Shown here piece after piece: positions 7,473 to 13,221 of a stretch of DNA of 13,221 nt. Where the stretch lies: positions 1 to 13,221 of the forward strand of contig CAJUHR010000060.1 of NCBI GenBank assembly GCA_910586255.1, read 5' to 3'. Origin of the DNA: an uncultured Lachnospiraceae bacterium (GTDB lineage: Bacteria; Bacillota; Clostridia; Lachnospirales; Lachnospiraceae). Position 1 is the stretch's first letter. Each line of letters opens with the position of its first letter. The translations under genes and the position numbers were made by a program. Under the pieces are notes generated by a model. It did not search any database. It worked only from the letters and a program-made list of their open reading frames with translations, and was not told the origin of the DNA.

Positions 7473-7549
7473 GAAAACAGGTAATGGCAAAAGGGGCGTT
7501 AAAATGCTGTGCCCGACCAAAGCCGACTGAGGGAATGGAGGTGACTCTC

Positions 7550-8248
7550 TTGGAAGTCAATCTGACCAACGATGAAATATACGCAATTCTTGAGAACGAA
7601 ATTGCTCAATTAAACATCCTGCCAGGAGAAGTTTTGAGTGAGAACACTCTTTGCCGGCGTTTTCATATTTCGCGCACCCCTGCCCGCAGTGTACTCCAAC
7701 GCCTGCAGCAAAACGGCTTTGTCCAAATCGTCCCCCACAAGGGAACCATTGTCACGGCAATCAACTTAAAACCGGCTAACCAGTGGATCTTTCAGCGCCT
7801 TGCCGTGGAATGTATGGTTCTCCGTGATTTTATCACAATCTGCACTCCCACGGATATTGCCCGAATCCACTATTCCCATGAGATGCTCCTGAAAATTACA
7901 GACCGCTTGCTTCTGGATCCGGAGCATTTCGATATCAATGAATTTCTTCATATGGATTTAGCCATGCACAGGATCTGGTTCCAAGCCACAGATAAACTTT
8001 TTTTGTGGGAGAACCTGACCCGCCCCCAGGCCGATTACTCCCGCTTCATCCGCCTGGATGTGATGCGGGGACGCAATGTTCCGGATGTCTTAAAAGAACA
8101 TCAGGAACTAATCGATATTATTGAATCTAAAAATTTTGCTGCTATTGAGCCTTTGCTAAAACGCCATCTCTATGGGGGCGTGCGGCGTATGGGAAGCAAG
8201 CTGTTCTCTGATGAGTACCAACGTTATTTTATATCGGAGAACTGCTAA
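7550..8248 (+). CDS. GntR/FadR-family transcriptional regulator with FCD domain
   Basis: DNA-binding regulator, probably of the divergent TRAP operon and of itself, responding to an organic acid. I chose TTG at 7550: GGAGGTGA (7537-7544) is five bases upstream and the promoter would leave a 70-base leader. The ATG at 7535 lies inside this RBS area, and the ATG at 7484 is almost at the transcription start and adds 22 residues unlike the family. With the TTG start the protein has 232 residues, usual for FadR/VanR types. A winged helix-turn-helix covers about 6-72 (SENTLCRRFHISRTPARSVLQRL runs from 30, wing at HKGTIV). The FCD ligand domain covers about 78-210, with the metal-binding set D136, H140, H184 and H206 apparently intact. 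The ligand is unknown. Confidence 0.92.
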   Translation: MEVNLTNDEIYAILENEIAQLNILPGEVLSENTLCRRFHISRTPARSVLQRLQQNGFVQIVPHKGTIVTAINLKPANQWIFQRLAVECMVLRDFITICTPTDIARIHYSHEMLLKITDRLLLDPEHFDINEFLHMDLAMHRIWFQATDKLFLWENLTRPQADYSRFIRLDVMRGRNVPDVLKEHQELIDIIESKNFAAIEPLLKRHLYGGVRRMGSKLFSDEYQRYFISENC

Positions 8249-8277
8249 CAGCATGCAGTAAAACCAGATTTGGATAG

Positions 8278-8324
8278 AAAAGGCTTATGGATAGAAATAT
8301 AAATACTCTGTTCATAAGCCTTTT
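8278..8324 (+). terminator. Terminator of the GntR gene
   Basis: Perfect 12-bp inverted repeat AAAAGGCTTATG (8278-8289) / CATAAGCCTTTT (8313-8324) with a 23-base loop, 30 bases after the stop codon. The T tract is short (TTTT then AAT). The A-rich left arm would let it also work leftward on transcripts from the 8518 gene. The following 193 bases up to 8517 show nothing further. Confidence 0.7.
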
Positions 8325-8517
8325 AATCCGTATCACTGACTTTCATTTCAAATCATGTGGTCGGGATTCGGTAACGTATAGTGCATGTATAGAAAAATAT
8401 TAGCAGATTAAAAAGAAGGAATGTGTTTAATTATTCGTTAAGGTTTGGAATGTTTCTTGTTTTGTTATATTGGTTTTACTCTGTACTTGTACTTTTAATA
8501 AGGCAAGTGTTGATCAA

Positions 8518-9024
8518 TTACGGAACTACAAATACTGGTGTTGTTACCGTCTTAAATTCTTGTAATGAGCCTTCTAATTCATATACTGAATAGTTTCCTT
8601 TAAGACGATAATCGCCCGCAGACAATCCACGAAGTCTATAGGTCACTACTGCCATAGATAAATCATCATCTGGATAATCTTCTTTCAACCACTCAATATC
8701 TTTTCGATTTACTTGTTTCCATCTACCATCCTCATATTTTTGCAAAATAACTGCCATTAAAATTTTCTTGGCCTTCACATGGCATAACACCTCTGAATAT
8801 ATTCCTACTGTTCGATATCCTTCATCCGATAACTCAAGTGTTACAGATGATATTATTTGCCCTCTTGGGGATACTTCTATTCCTGCCAAGTCATCATTAC
8901 TATATTCTCTTGCCGATATATCTTCTGATAATGTTTTTACCTGTGCATAAGCTGGCATAATTGACATCGTCATCATCACCATTACCAGACAAATAACAAT
9001 AACTCTTTTTAGATATTGATTCAT
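8518..9024 (-). CDS. Secreted DUF6147-like protein
   Basis: 168 residues with a clear signal peptide (MNQYLKR, hydrophobic core, cleavage likely after AYA at 25-27). The mature part has the pattern I associate with DUF6147: EVSPRGQIISSVTLEL, then LQKYEDGRWKQV, then a YRLRG...YRLKGNYSV stretch, i.e. a small beta-sandwich-like extracellular domain. No catalytic motif is visible and no function is established for the family as far as I know. ATG at 9024 with AGGAGG seven bases upstream. It follows the DUF4367 gene by 31 bases, so the two are very likely one operon. Base composition is AT-richer than that of the neighbouring murG. Family assignment from memory of pattern, not from a search. Confidence 0.8.
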   Translation of the reverse strand: MNQYLKRVIVICLVMVMMTMSIMPAYAQVKTLSEDISAREYSNDDLAGIEVSPRGQIISSVTLELSDEGYRTVGIYSEVLCHVKAKKILMAVILQKYEDGRWKQVNRKDIEWLKEDYPDDDLSMAVVTYRLRGLSAGDYRLKGNYSVYELEGSLQEFKTVTTPVFVVP

Positions 9025-9055
9025 ATTTTTCCTCCTATATCCTCTTTATAGCATT

Positions 9056-9901
9056 TTATTGATAACATAAATTTTTTATAATCTTAACAAATTCCTCCTT
9101 TTCCATAACTCCCGAAAAATAATAAAATGCTTCTTTTCCTTTTACATGTGCACTATATTCCACATCACCATTTTCTAATCTATTTTCTTCTATTGAAATA
9201 CTTTCATTGAGCCATTCATTATGTACTTTTAAGCAATCAATCCTATCTGACTCTGTAATTGATAAAGTTCTTTCGGAATCAGCATTATCTTCTCTTAAAT
9301 AAATATATTTATCATTATAAAGAAACTTTAGAATCATATGTGTTCCATCAATCTCAGCAGAACAAAATTCCATTCCTTCTGGTATATAATCCATTATTAT
9401 TACTGGTATTTCCAACTTCTGAGCAATCTGATCATATGCTTGACCTAATTTATCTGTTCTAAATTCTATAACATTATTATACCTAATTAAAGCATTTCCA
9501 TTATCCTGCCCCGGATACTGATCATATCGATACTCGCTTTTCGCTATCGAACTTATTCCCCCTATCAAAGCCACTCCCACCACAGCCGCTGCCAGCATAC
9601 CTGCTTTCAAGCGCTTTTCCTTACACCAGCTCCTCTTCTGTCCCCTGTTTCGTTTTTCATATTCCTTTATGGTTATGGGCCTTATGCCATTTTCTTCCAG
9701 GCGTGCCATCAGAATGTATGCCTCCAGGTCTAATTTTTGCTCCATCCTATCTGCTTCCTCAGAAGTCATGTTCCTCTTTTCCTGTTCCAGTTCCCGCTGG
9801 GCGTCCGCAGCTGTTTTCAGCAGACTTGCCTCATCCATACCGGCTGCTTCCTGAAGCCAGGCTTCTATCTGCCTCAATTTATCGTCATTTAATCTTTCCA
9901 C
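9056..9901 (-). CDS. DUF4367-type single-pass membrane protein
   Basis: 281 residues. The N-terminal 99 residues are charged and helical (Glu/Gln/Arg-rich, no signal peptide) and should be cytoplasmic. A single membrane segment lies at about 100-118. An outside domain at about 150-281 looks like DUF4367: AYDQIAQKLEIPVIIMDYIP, a mid-domain YNDKYIYLRE, and the end YYFSGVMEKEEFVKIIKNL. This layout resembles anti-sigma or sensor proteins of Clostridia; the nearest ECF sigma gene is at 11149-11760 but is not adjacent, so pairing is a guess. Start GTG at 9901 with GGAGAG about eight bases upstream. It diverges from murG. The part coding the outer domain is markedly AT-rich compared with the N-terminal part. 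Confidence 0.8.
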   Translation of the reverse strand: MERLNDDKLRQIEAWLQEAAGMDEASLLKTAADAQRELEQEKRNMTSEEADRMEQKLDLEAYILMARLEENGIRPITIKEYEKRNRGQKRSWCKEKRLKAGMLAAAVVGVALIGGISSIAKSEYRYDQYPGQDNGNALIRYNNVIEFRTDKLGQAYDQIAQKLEIPVIIMDYIPEGMEFCSAEIDGTHMILKFLYNDKYIYLREDNADSERTLSITESDRIDCLKVHNEWLNESISIEENRLENGDVEYSAHVKGKEAFYYFSGVMEKEEFVKIIKNLCYQ

Positions 9902-9964
9902 AAGATTCGCTCTCCACTTTCACAGTTTTCCAGTTTTGCCATCTACTTCTGTTCAAATTCAGGG

Positions 9965-9995
9965 TTGACTTTTTGACGGTTATGGTTACTATAAT
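9965..9995 (+). promoter_or_regulatory. Probable promoter of murG
   Basis: TTGACT (9965-9970) and TATAAT (9990-9995) with a 19-base spacer, longer than the ideal 17. A second TTGACG lies in the spacer at 9973-9978 but is too close. Predicted start near 10002 gives a leader of about 60 bases with GGAGG at 10053-10057 before the ATG. Confidence 0.6.
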
Positions 9996-10064
9996 ATATA
10001 GACAGAAACCTGACAGTGAAGCTTTTCTAAACTGTTACATCAAATCCAAAACGGAGGCACTTTT

Positions 10065-11138
10065 ATGAAAAAAATCGTGCTGACCGGCGGCGGAACCGCC
10101 GGACATGTTACTCCCAATCTGGCGCTTCTGCCATCCCTAAGAGAACAAGGTTATGAGATCCACTATATTGGCTCTTACAACGGCATTGAGCGCAAGCTGA
10201 TTGAAGGTGCCGGAATTCAGTATGACGGCATTTCCTCCGGCAAACTGCGCCGCTATTTTGACCTGAAAAATTTTTCAGATCCTTTTCGTGTTTTAAAAGG
10301 CTGTGCCGAGGCAAGAAGTCTGATGAAAAAATATCGTCCCGATGTAGTTTTTTCCAAGGGCGGCTTTGTTGCCGTGCCGGTTGTTCTGGCTGCCAGACAC
10401 TATAAGATTCCTACTATTATCCACGAATCTGATATGACGCCCGGCCTTGCTAACAAAATCTGTATTCCCTCCGCTGCCAAGATCTGCTGCAATTTTCCTG
10501 AGACTCTGGCATATCTTCCCAAGGAAAAGGCTGTCCTGACAGGCTCTCCTATCCGTAAGGAACTGTTGGAAGGAGACCGGCTCACCGGCCTTAACTACTG
10601 CGGGCTATCCTCCAACCGACCGGTCATCCTTGTTATCGGCGGAAGCCTCGGCTCTGTCGCTGTCAACAATGCGGTCCGCAAGCTGCTCCCCAGATTGTTG
10701 GAGCAATATCAGGTTATACATATCTGCGGCAAAGGCAATCTGGACGAAAGCCTGTCCTGCCAACGCGGATATGTGCAGTACGAGTATGTAGATGCTCCTC
10801 TTTGTCATCTCTTTGCTGCAGCTGATCTCATCCTGTCCCGGGCCGGCGCCAATTCCATCTGTGAAATCCTGGCATTGCGGAAGCCGAATATTCTGATCCC
10901 CCTCTCCGCCGCTGCCAGCCGGGGCGATCAGATCTTAAATGCACGCTCTTTTGCAAAGCAGGGCTTTTCCTGTGTTCTGGAGGAAGATCAGATCACCGAT
11001 GACAGTCTCTTTGATGCTATTCAGGACACCTATAACAACCGCCATCAGTTTATGGCTTCTATGGAACAGAGCAATTTAAGCGATGCTGTATCCACAATTA
11101 TGGATTTGATTTCCTCCTATGCCGAGGCGCAGATGTGA
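10065..11138 (+). CDS. murG: MurG-type UDP-GlcNAc:lipid I N-acetylglucosaminyltransferase (stand-alone copy)
   Basis: Membrane-associated GT-B enzyme that adds GlcNAc to undecaprenyl-PP-MurNAc-pentapeptide, making lipid II. 357 residues, the usual length. N-domain: TGGGTAGHVTPN (7-18, with H14), FSKGGFVAVPVVLAA (96-110) and HESDMTPG (120-127, the family's HEQN..PG). C-domain: IGGSLGS (191-197), SRAGANSICEIL (258-269, with E267 for the uracil/ribose site) and SRGDQILNA (285-293). Most MurG proteins have PLxxAxxxHQxxNA at this last motif; here SRGDQ replaces the His-Gln pair, keeping Q289. It is outside any division/cell-wall cluster and is flanked by DUF4367 and sigma-factor genes, so it may be the sole MurG displaced or a second copy with another role. 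ATG at 10065, GGAGG seven bases upstream. Confidence 0.92.
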   Translation: MKKIVLTGGGTAGHVTPNLALLPSLREQGYEIHYIGSYNGIERKLIEGAGIQYDGISSGKLRRYFDLKNFSDPFRVLKGCAEARSLMKKYRPDVVFSKGGFVAVPVVLAARHYKIPTIIHESDMTPGLANKICIPSAAKICCNFPETLAYLPKEKAVLTGSPIRKELLEGDRLTGLNYCGLSSNRPVILVIGGSLGSVAVNNAVRKLLPRLLEQYQVIHICGKGNLDESLSCQRGYVQYEYVDAPLCHLFAAADLILSRAGANSICEILALRKPNILIPLSAAASRGDQILNARSFAKQGFSCVLEEDQITDDSLFDAIQDTYNNRHQFMASMEQSNLSDAVSTIMDLISSYAEAQM

Positions 11139-11148
11139 TTTGAATAAA

Positions 11149-11760
11149 TCAGATTCCCTCGGGGAGTTCCCTGGTCTTTTGCATATTCACTGCCGGAGAA
11201 GTTTTGCTCCTTCCTGTGGGACGATACTTCTCCGGTGCTTCCGGGCAAAGACATTTTCTCAAATGATTTCTTCCTCTGGCCAGCCTTGCCCTGCATGTAT
11301 CTGCCCGAATTCCCAGAATCTTGCTGACCTCAGTCATCGGTCTTCCCTCTATAACATGCAGCACAAATACGATCAGCCATTCCTCTTTCATGCTTTTCAG
11401 TGCTTCCACCACTTCTTCATATTCCTGCCGTTCCAGCAGAATGCTCAGACTGTCACGGCCAAACCTTCTGTCATTTATCAGGGAAGCATCCTGCATAATT
11501 GCCGGATCGTAATAAGTCACCGGGCGGGAACCCTGACTCCGATAATAGTCCACACAACGATTCTTCATTATTTTCGTCAAAGTGGCTCTTACCTTACATT
11601 CCGGCCAATCCACAGGATAATGGCTGTAGTATGCCGTGAATGTCTCTTGCACCAAATCCTCGATTTCATCTGTCGGAATACCTTTGTTTTTCGCAATAAA
11701 CCGCATCAATGAAACATGTGTCACATAAACGGCACGAAATTGGTCTTCTTTTGAATTCAT
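11149..11760 (-). CDS. ECF-type RNA polymerase sigma factor
   Basis: Sigma-70 family factor, 203 residues, with region 2 (about 10-75: DEIEDLVQETFTAYY, then KNRCVDYYR) and region 4 (about 112-170: a helix-turn-helix in IEGRPMTEVSKILGIRADT and ARLARGRNHLRK). There is no region 1 or 3, as expected for ECF factors. The last 30 residues are a charged, Pro-containing tail of unclear use. ATG at 11760, with AGGAGA about 11 bases upstream. It lies 34 bases downstream of the HIT gene and likely shares its transcript. It converges on murG, with only 10 bases between the stops. No anti-sigma gene is next to it; the DUF4367 membrane protein beyond murG is the only candidate in view. Confidence 0.9.
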   Translation of the reverse strand: MNSKEDQFRAVYVTHVSLMRFIAKNKGIPTDEIEDLVQETFTAYYSHYPVDWPECKVRATLTKIMKNRCVDYYRSQGSRPVTYYDPAIMQDASLINDRRFGRDSLSILLERQEYEEVVEALKSMKEEWLIVFVLHVIEGRPMTEVSKILGIRADTCRARLARGRNHLRKCLCPEAPEKYRPTGRSKTSPAVNMQKTRELPEGI

Positions 11761-11794
11761 TGTCTATGTGTTCTCCTATTCTTGAACTTCAACC

Positions 11795-12211
11795 CTACAA
11801 TCCCTGTTTGATCACTTCTGCAATTTCTGCCAGTTCCTCTGATGTCCCTTTCCCGGGTGTCCAGCTTACCATAGATGGCCCGCCCTCGTACCGGGGAATT
11901 ACATGTACATGGAGATGAAACACCGTTTGGCCGGCGCATCCCCCGTTGTTCTGTACCACATTAAATCCATCTGCTCCCAATTGCTCTTTCATGGCCCTGC
12001 CGATCCTTCCTGCCAGCGGAAGAATCTTCGCTGTCACTGCCGGATCCGCCTCACAGAGATCCTTAAAATGCTCTTTAGGCAAAATCAAAGCATGCCCTTT
12101 AGATGCAGGCCCCAGGTCCAAAATCACCCGAAAGGTTTCGTCCTCATAGATGGTTGCCGATGGAATCTCTCCATTGGCAATTTTGCAAAAAATACAATTC
12201 TCATCCCTCAT
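11795..12211 (-). CDS. HIT-family (HinT-type) nucleotide hydrolase
   Basis: Small cytosolic nucleoside phosphoramidase/AMP-lysine hydrolase of the histidine-triad family. 138 residues, usual length. The catalytic triad motif FHLHVHVIPR gives H99, H101 and H103 (the last is usually the nucleophile pair with the preceding ones); QNNG at 87-90 and GQTVFH are further family signatures. CIFCKIANGEIPS at 6-18 is the typical N-terminus. ATG at 12211, AGGAGG eight bases upstream. It follows the rhomboid gene by 18 bases and precedes the sigma factor. Confidence 0.95.
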   Translation of the reverse strand: MRDENCIFCKIANGEIPSATIYEDETFRVILDLGPASKGHALILPKEHFKDLCEADPAVTAKILPLAGRIGRAMKEQLGADGFNVVQNNGGCAGQTVFHLHVHVIPRYEGGPSMVSWTPGKGTSEELAEIAEVIKQGL

Positions 12212-12229
12212 AACCGCAACCTCCTTCTA

Positions 12230-12844
12230 TTATATTTCCCCATATCCTTGTCTTGATGTTGGTTTACGATACAGGATGGCGGCCAGAATGATTCCAATCA
12301 CCAACCCGGCCACATGAGCAACATTATCCACGCCTGCACTGGTAAATCCAAAATACAGAGAAAATATAATCATTATAATCAATTGATTGGTGCTCAGATC
12401 CTCCAATCGTCCCCGATTAATGGTCACCACATAAAAAAGTCCTCCGATCACCCCAAAGATCGCCCCGGACGCCCCAGCCCCTACTGCCTGCTCGGAACTT
12501 TGCAGCTCCACCATCATAGATACTACATTGGCTCCGATCCCGCATAACAGATAAAATATCAGGTATTTTATGCTCCCCAATGCACGCTCCATATTATCTC
12601 CTAATATAAACAGAAGCAGCATATTGTTTGTAATATGATGAATTCCAAAATGCATAAAAACAGATGTCAGCAAACGGTAATATTCTTTTTTCTCCACCAC
12701 AAGAGCCGGAAACATTGCCCCATGATGCAGCATAAATAAGGTATCTTCACTGGATCCCACCCATTCCAGATATAAAAAAAACAAAATATTCAGAACAATC
12801 AGTATACTGTTGACCCATGCCGTTTTCCTGCCACGCCACTTCAC
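12230..12844 (-). CDS. Rhomboid-family intramembrane serine protease
   Basis: Membrane protease that cleaves transmembrane helices. 204 residues with about six hydrophobic segments. The catalytic Ser126 lies in GAGASGAIFG (122-131) and the catalytic His177 in NVAHVAGLVIG (174-184). The loop motif HHITNNM (69-75) carries the oxyanion Asn, and a GTG-started N-terminus is short and basic. Start GTG at 12844 with GGAG eight bases upstream. First gene of the leftward group rhomboid-HIT-sigma. The substrate is unknown; a membrane-anchored sensor such as the DUF4367 protein would be one possibility, without evidence. Confidence 0.93.
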   Translation of the reverse strand: MKWRGRKTAWVNSILIVLNILFFLYLEWVGSSEDTLFMLHHGAMFPALVVEKKEYYRLLTSVFMHFGIHHITNNMLLLFILGDNMERALGSIKYLIFYLLCGIGANVVSMMVELQSSEQAVGAGASGAIFGVIGGLFYVVTINRGRLEDLSTNQLIIMIIFSLYFGFTSAGVDNVAHVAGLVIGIILAAILYRKPTSRQGYGEI

Positions 12845-13035
12845 TCCACCATCTCCAATTTCCGATGATAGTTCTATAATAATGATTGTTGTCGAACTTC
12901 ATCGATAGTTTAACATTATATTCACAACAATTAAGACATTTTATCATACTGCTGATTCCACATGTCCTCTTTTACACACATAATACCCGGAATATTGCAA
13001 AAAGTCAACAAAGCCAATCTTTTTCAGGACAAACT

Positions 13036-13067
13036 GTTACTGTTCACAGGTACCCTGTGAACGTAAC
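13036..13067. repeat. Hairpin 1 of a three-hairpin element
   Basis: GTTAC-T-GTTCACAGG (13036-13050) pairs with CCTGTGAAC-GTAAC (13054-13067): a 14-bp stem with one bulged T and a three-base loop. Confidence 0.7.
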
Positions 13068-13068
13068 G

Positions 13069-13111
13069 GCATATGCCCATTTGAAATCGCCTGTGGCGAT
13101 AAGGCATATGC
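13069..13111. repeat. Hairpin 2 of a three-hairpin element
   Basis: Outer stem GCATATGCC (13069-13077) with GGCATATGC (13103-13111), and inner stem ATCGCC (13086-13091) with GGCGAT (13095-13100). Both are perfect, separated by an asymmetric internal loop of eight and two bases. Confidence 0.7.
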
Positions 13112-13135
13112 TTTGGCCCCATAACTGTACTGGCT

Positions 13136-13165
13136 CATGACTAATCAGCGGAGTGATTAGTCATG
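13136..13165. repeat. Hairpin 3 of a three-hairpin element
   Basis: Perfect 12-bp stem CATGACTAATCA (13136-13147) / TGATTAGTCATG (13154-13165) with a six-base loop GCGGAG. No T run follows on either strand, so it is not a canonical terminator. Confidence 0.7.
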
Positions 13166-13210
13166 GTGTGAACCAATGTCATTAACTTAAAAATTTGCAA
13201 TACCAGCCTT

Positions 13211-13221
13211 GGAGAAAGGAG
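13211..13221 (+). promoter_or_regulatory. RBS-like sequence at the window edge
   Basis: GGAGAAAGGAG at the very end of the window would place a start codon roughly 5-10 bases beyond it, so a rightward gene probably begins just outside with the three-hairpin element in its leader. Confidence 0.4.

Larger units (their letters stand above)
7089..7549. other. Divergent regulatory region dctP / gntR
   Basis: 461 bases without a gene. The plus strand from about 7200 to 7460 is strongly pyrimidine-rich, with many T runs. It holds two inverted copies of a shared motif (7170-7185, 7402-7417), another 8-base palindrome GTATATAC at 7381-7388, and the gntR promoter at 7444-7472. An open frame at 7188-7484 encodes a Phe/Leu/Ser-only-type product explained by the T-rich composition. 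Confidence 0.6.
12845..13221. other. 377-base gene-free right edge
   Basis: No convincing gene on either strand. The left part (12845-12990) is AT-rich and must carry the promoter of the rhomboid operon; a TATAAT-like element exists on the minus strand at about 12914-12919 without a clear -35. The right part holds three hairpins and an RBS-like sequence at the edge. Confidence 0.5.

Noticed and set aside
7188..7484. Plus-strand frame of 98 codons rich in Phe, Leu and Ser
   Set aside because: Explained by the pyrimidine-rich intergenic sequence; no RBS, and it covers the operator and promoter of gntR.
11193..11235. Inverted repeat CCGGAGAAGT / ACTTCTCCGG in the 3' end of the sigma-factor gene, downstream of murG
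   Set aside because: A 10-bp stem with a long loop and no T run on either side; it could help end murG transcripts but is not convincing.
11119..11712. 197-codon plus-strand frame opposite the sigma factor
   Set aside because: Antisense to a clear ECF sigma factor with both conserved regions; the plus-frame product has no recognisable features or RBS.
1586..12919. GTTTAACATTAT shared exactly at 1586-1597 and 12908-12919, both upstream of leftward genes, first considered a common sigma-factor promoter
   Set aside because: Several exact 12-base matches are expected by chance in 13 kb, the flanks differ, and no paired second element is shared.
2571..13181. ACCAATGTCA present near 2571 and near 13172, considered as ends of one mobile element
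   Set aside because: Only about 10 bases, with no further similarity and no transposase between them; chance matches of this length are common.

Overview
The window looks like chromosomal DNA from an anaerobic Firmicute of the Lachnospiraceae/Clostridia type. I infer this from the strong purine-rich Shine-Dalgarno sites (AGGAGG type), the lipoprotein signal followed by an Ala/Thr/Glu linker on the TRAP binding protein, the DUF4367- and DUF6147-like proteins, and the stand-alone murG. No species can be named from the sequence alone. No rRNA, tRNA, CRISPR array, integrase or complete insertion sequence is visible.

Left part (1-2670): on the minus strand, an unrecognised 200-codon gene (start at 2261) is followed by a very long Ser-rich surface protein whose 3' end runs off the left edge (505 codons visible, no in-frame stop). 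Upstream of the unrecognised gene lie a possible promoter, two near-identical dyads, a strong minus-strand terminator and a palindrome.

Middle (2675-8324): an alanyl-tRNA editing protein (AlaX/AlaRS-editing type) and, upstream of it, a complete TRAP transporter operon read leftward in the order dctP, dctQ, dctM. A terminator-like hairpin separates dctP from dctQ. Diverging rightward is a GntR/FadR-type regulator with a textbook sigma-A promoter and a TTG start. The 460-base divergent region carries two copies of CTTGTATACANNCATG in opposite orientation, the best candidate operators for this regulator. The transporter and regulator therefore look like one organic-acid uptake module with local control.

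Right part (8518-12844): a leftward pair (DUF4367-type membrane protein, then DUF6147-like secreted protein) diverges from a rightward stand-alone murG paralogue. Converging on murG is a leftward group: rhomboid protease, HIT-family protein, ECF-type sigma factor. These genes could form an envelope-sensing group (sigma factor, membrane-anchored sensor, rhomboid, MurG), but this rests only on neighbourhood.

Right edge (12845-13221): no gene. It holds three consecutive strong hairpins within 130 bases and ends on a Shine-Dalgarno-like GGAGAAAGGAG, so a rightward gene probably starts just outside. This structured leader or repeat element is, with the operator pair and the dyad pair, the least explained material in the window.
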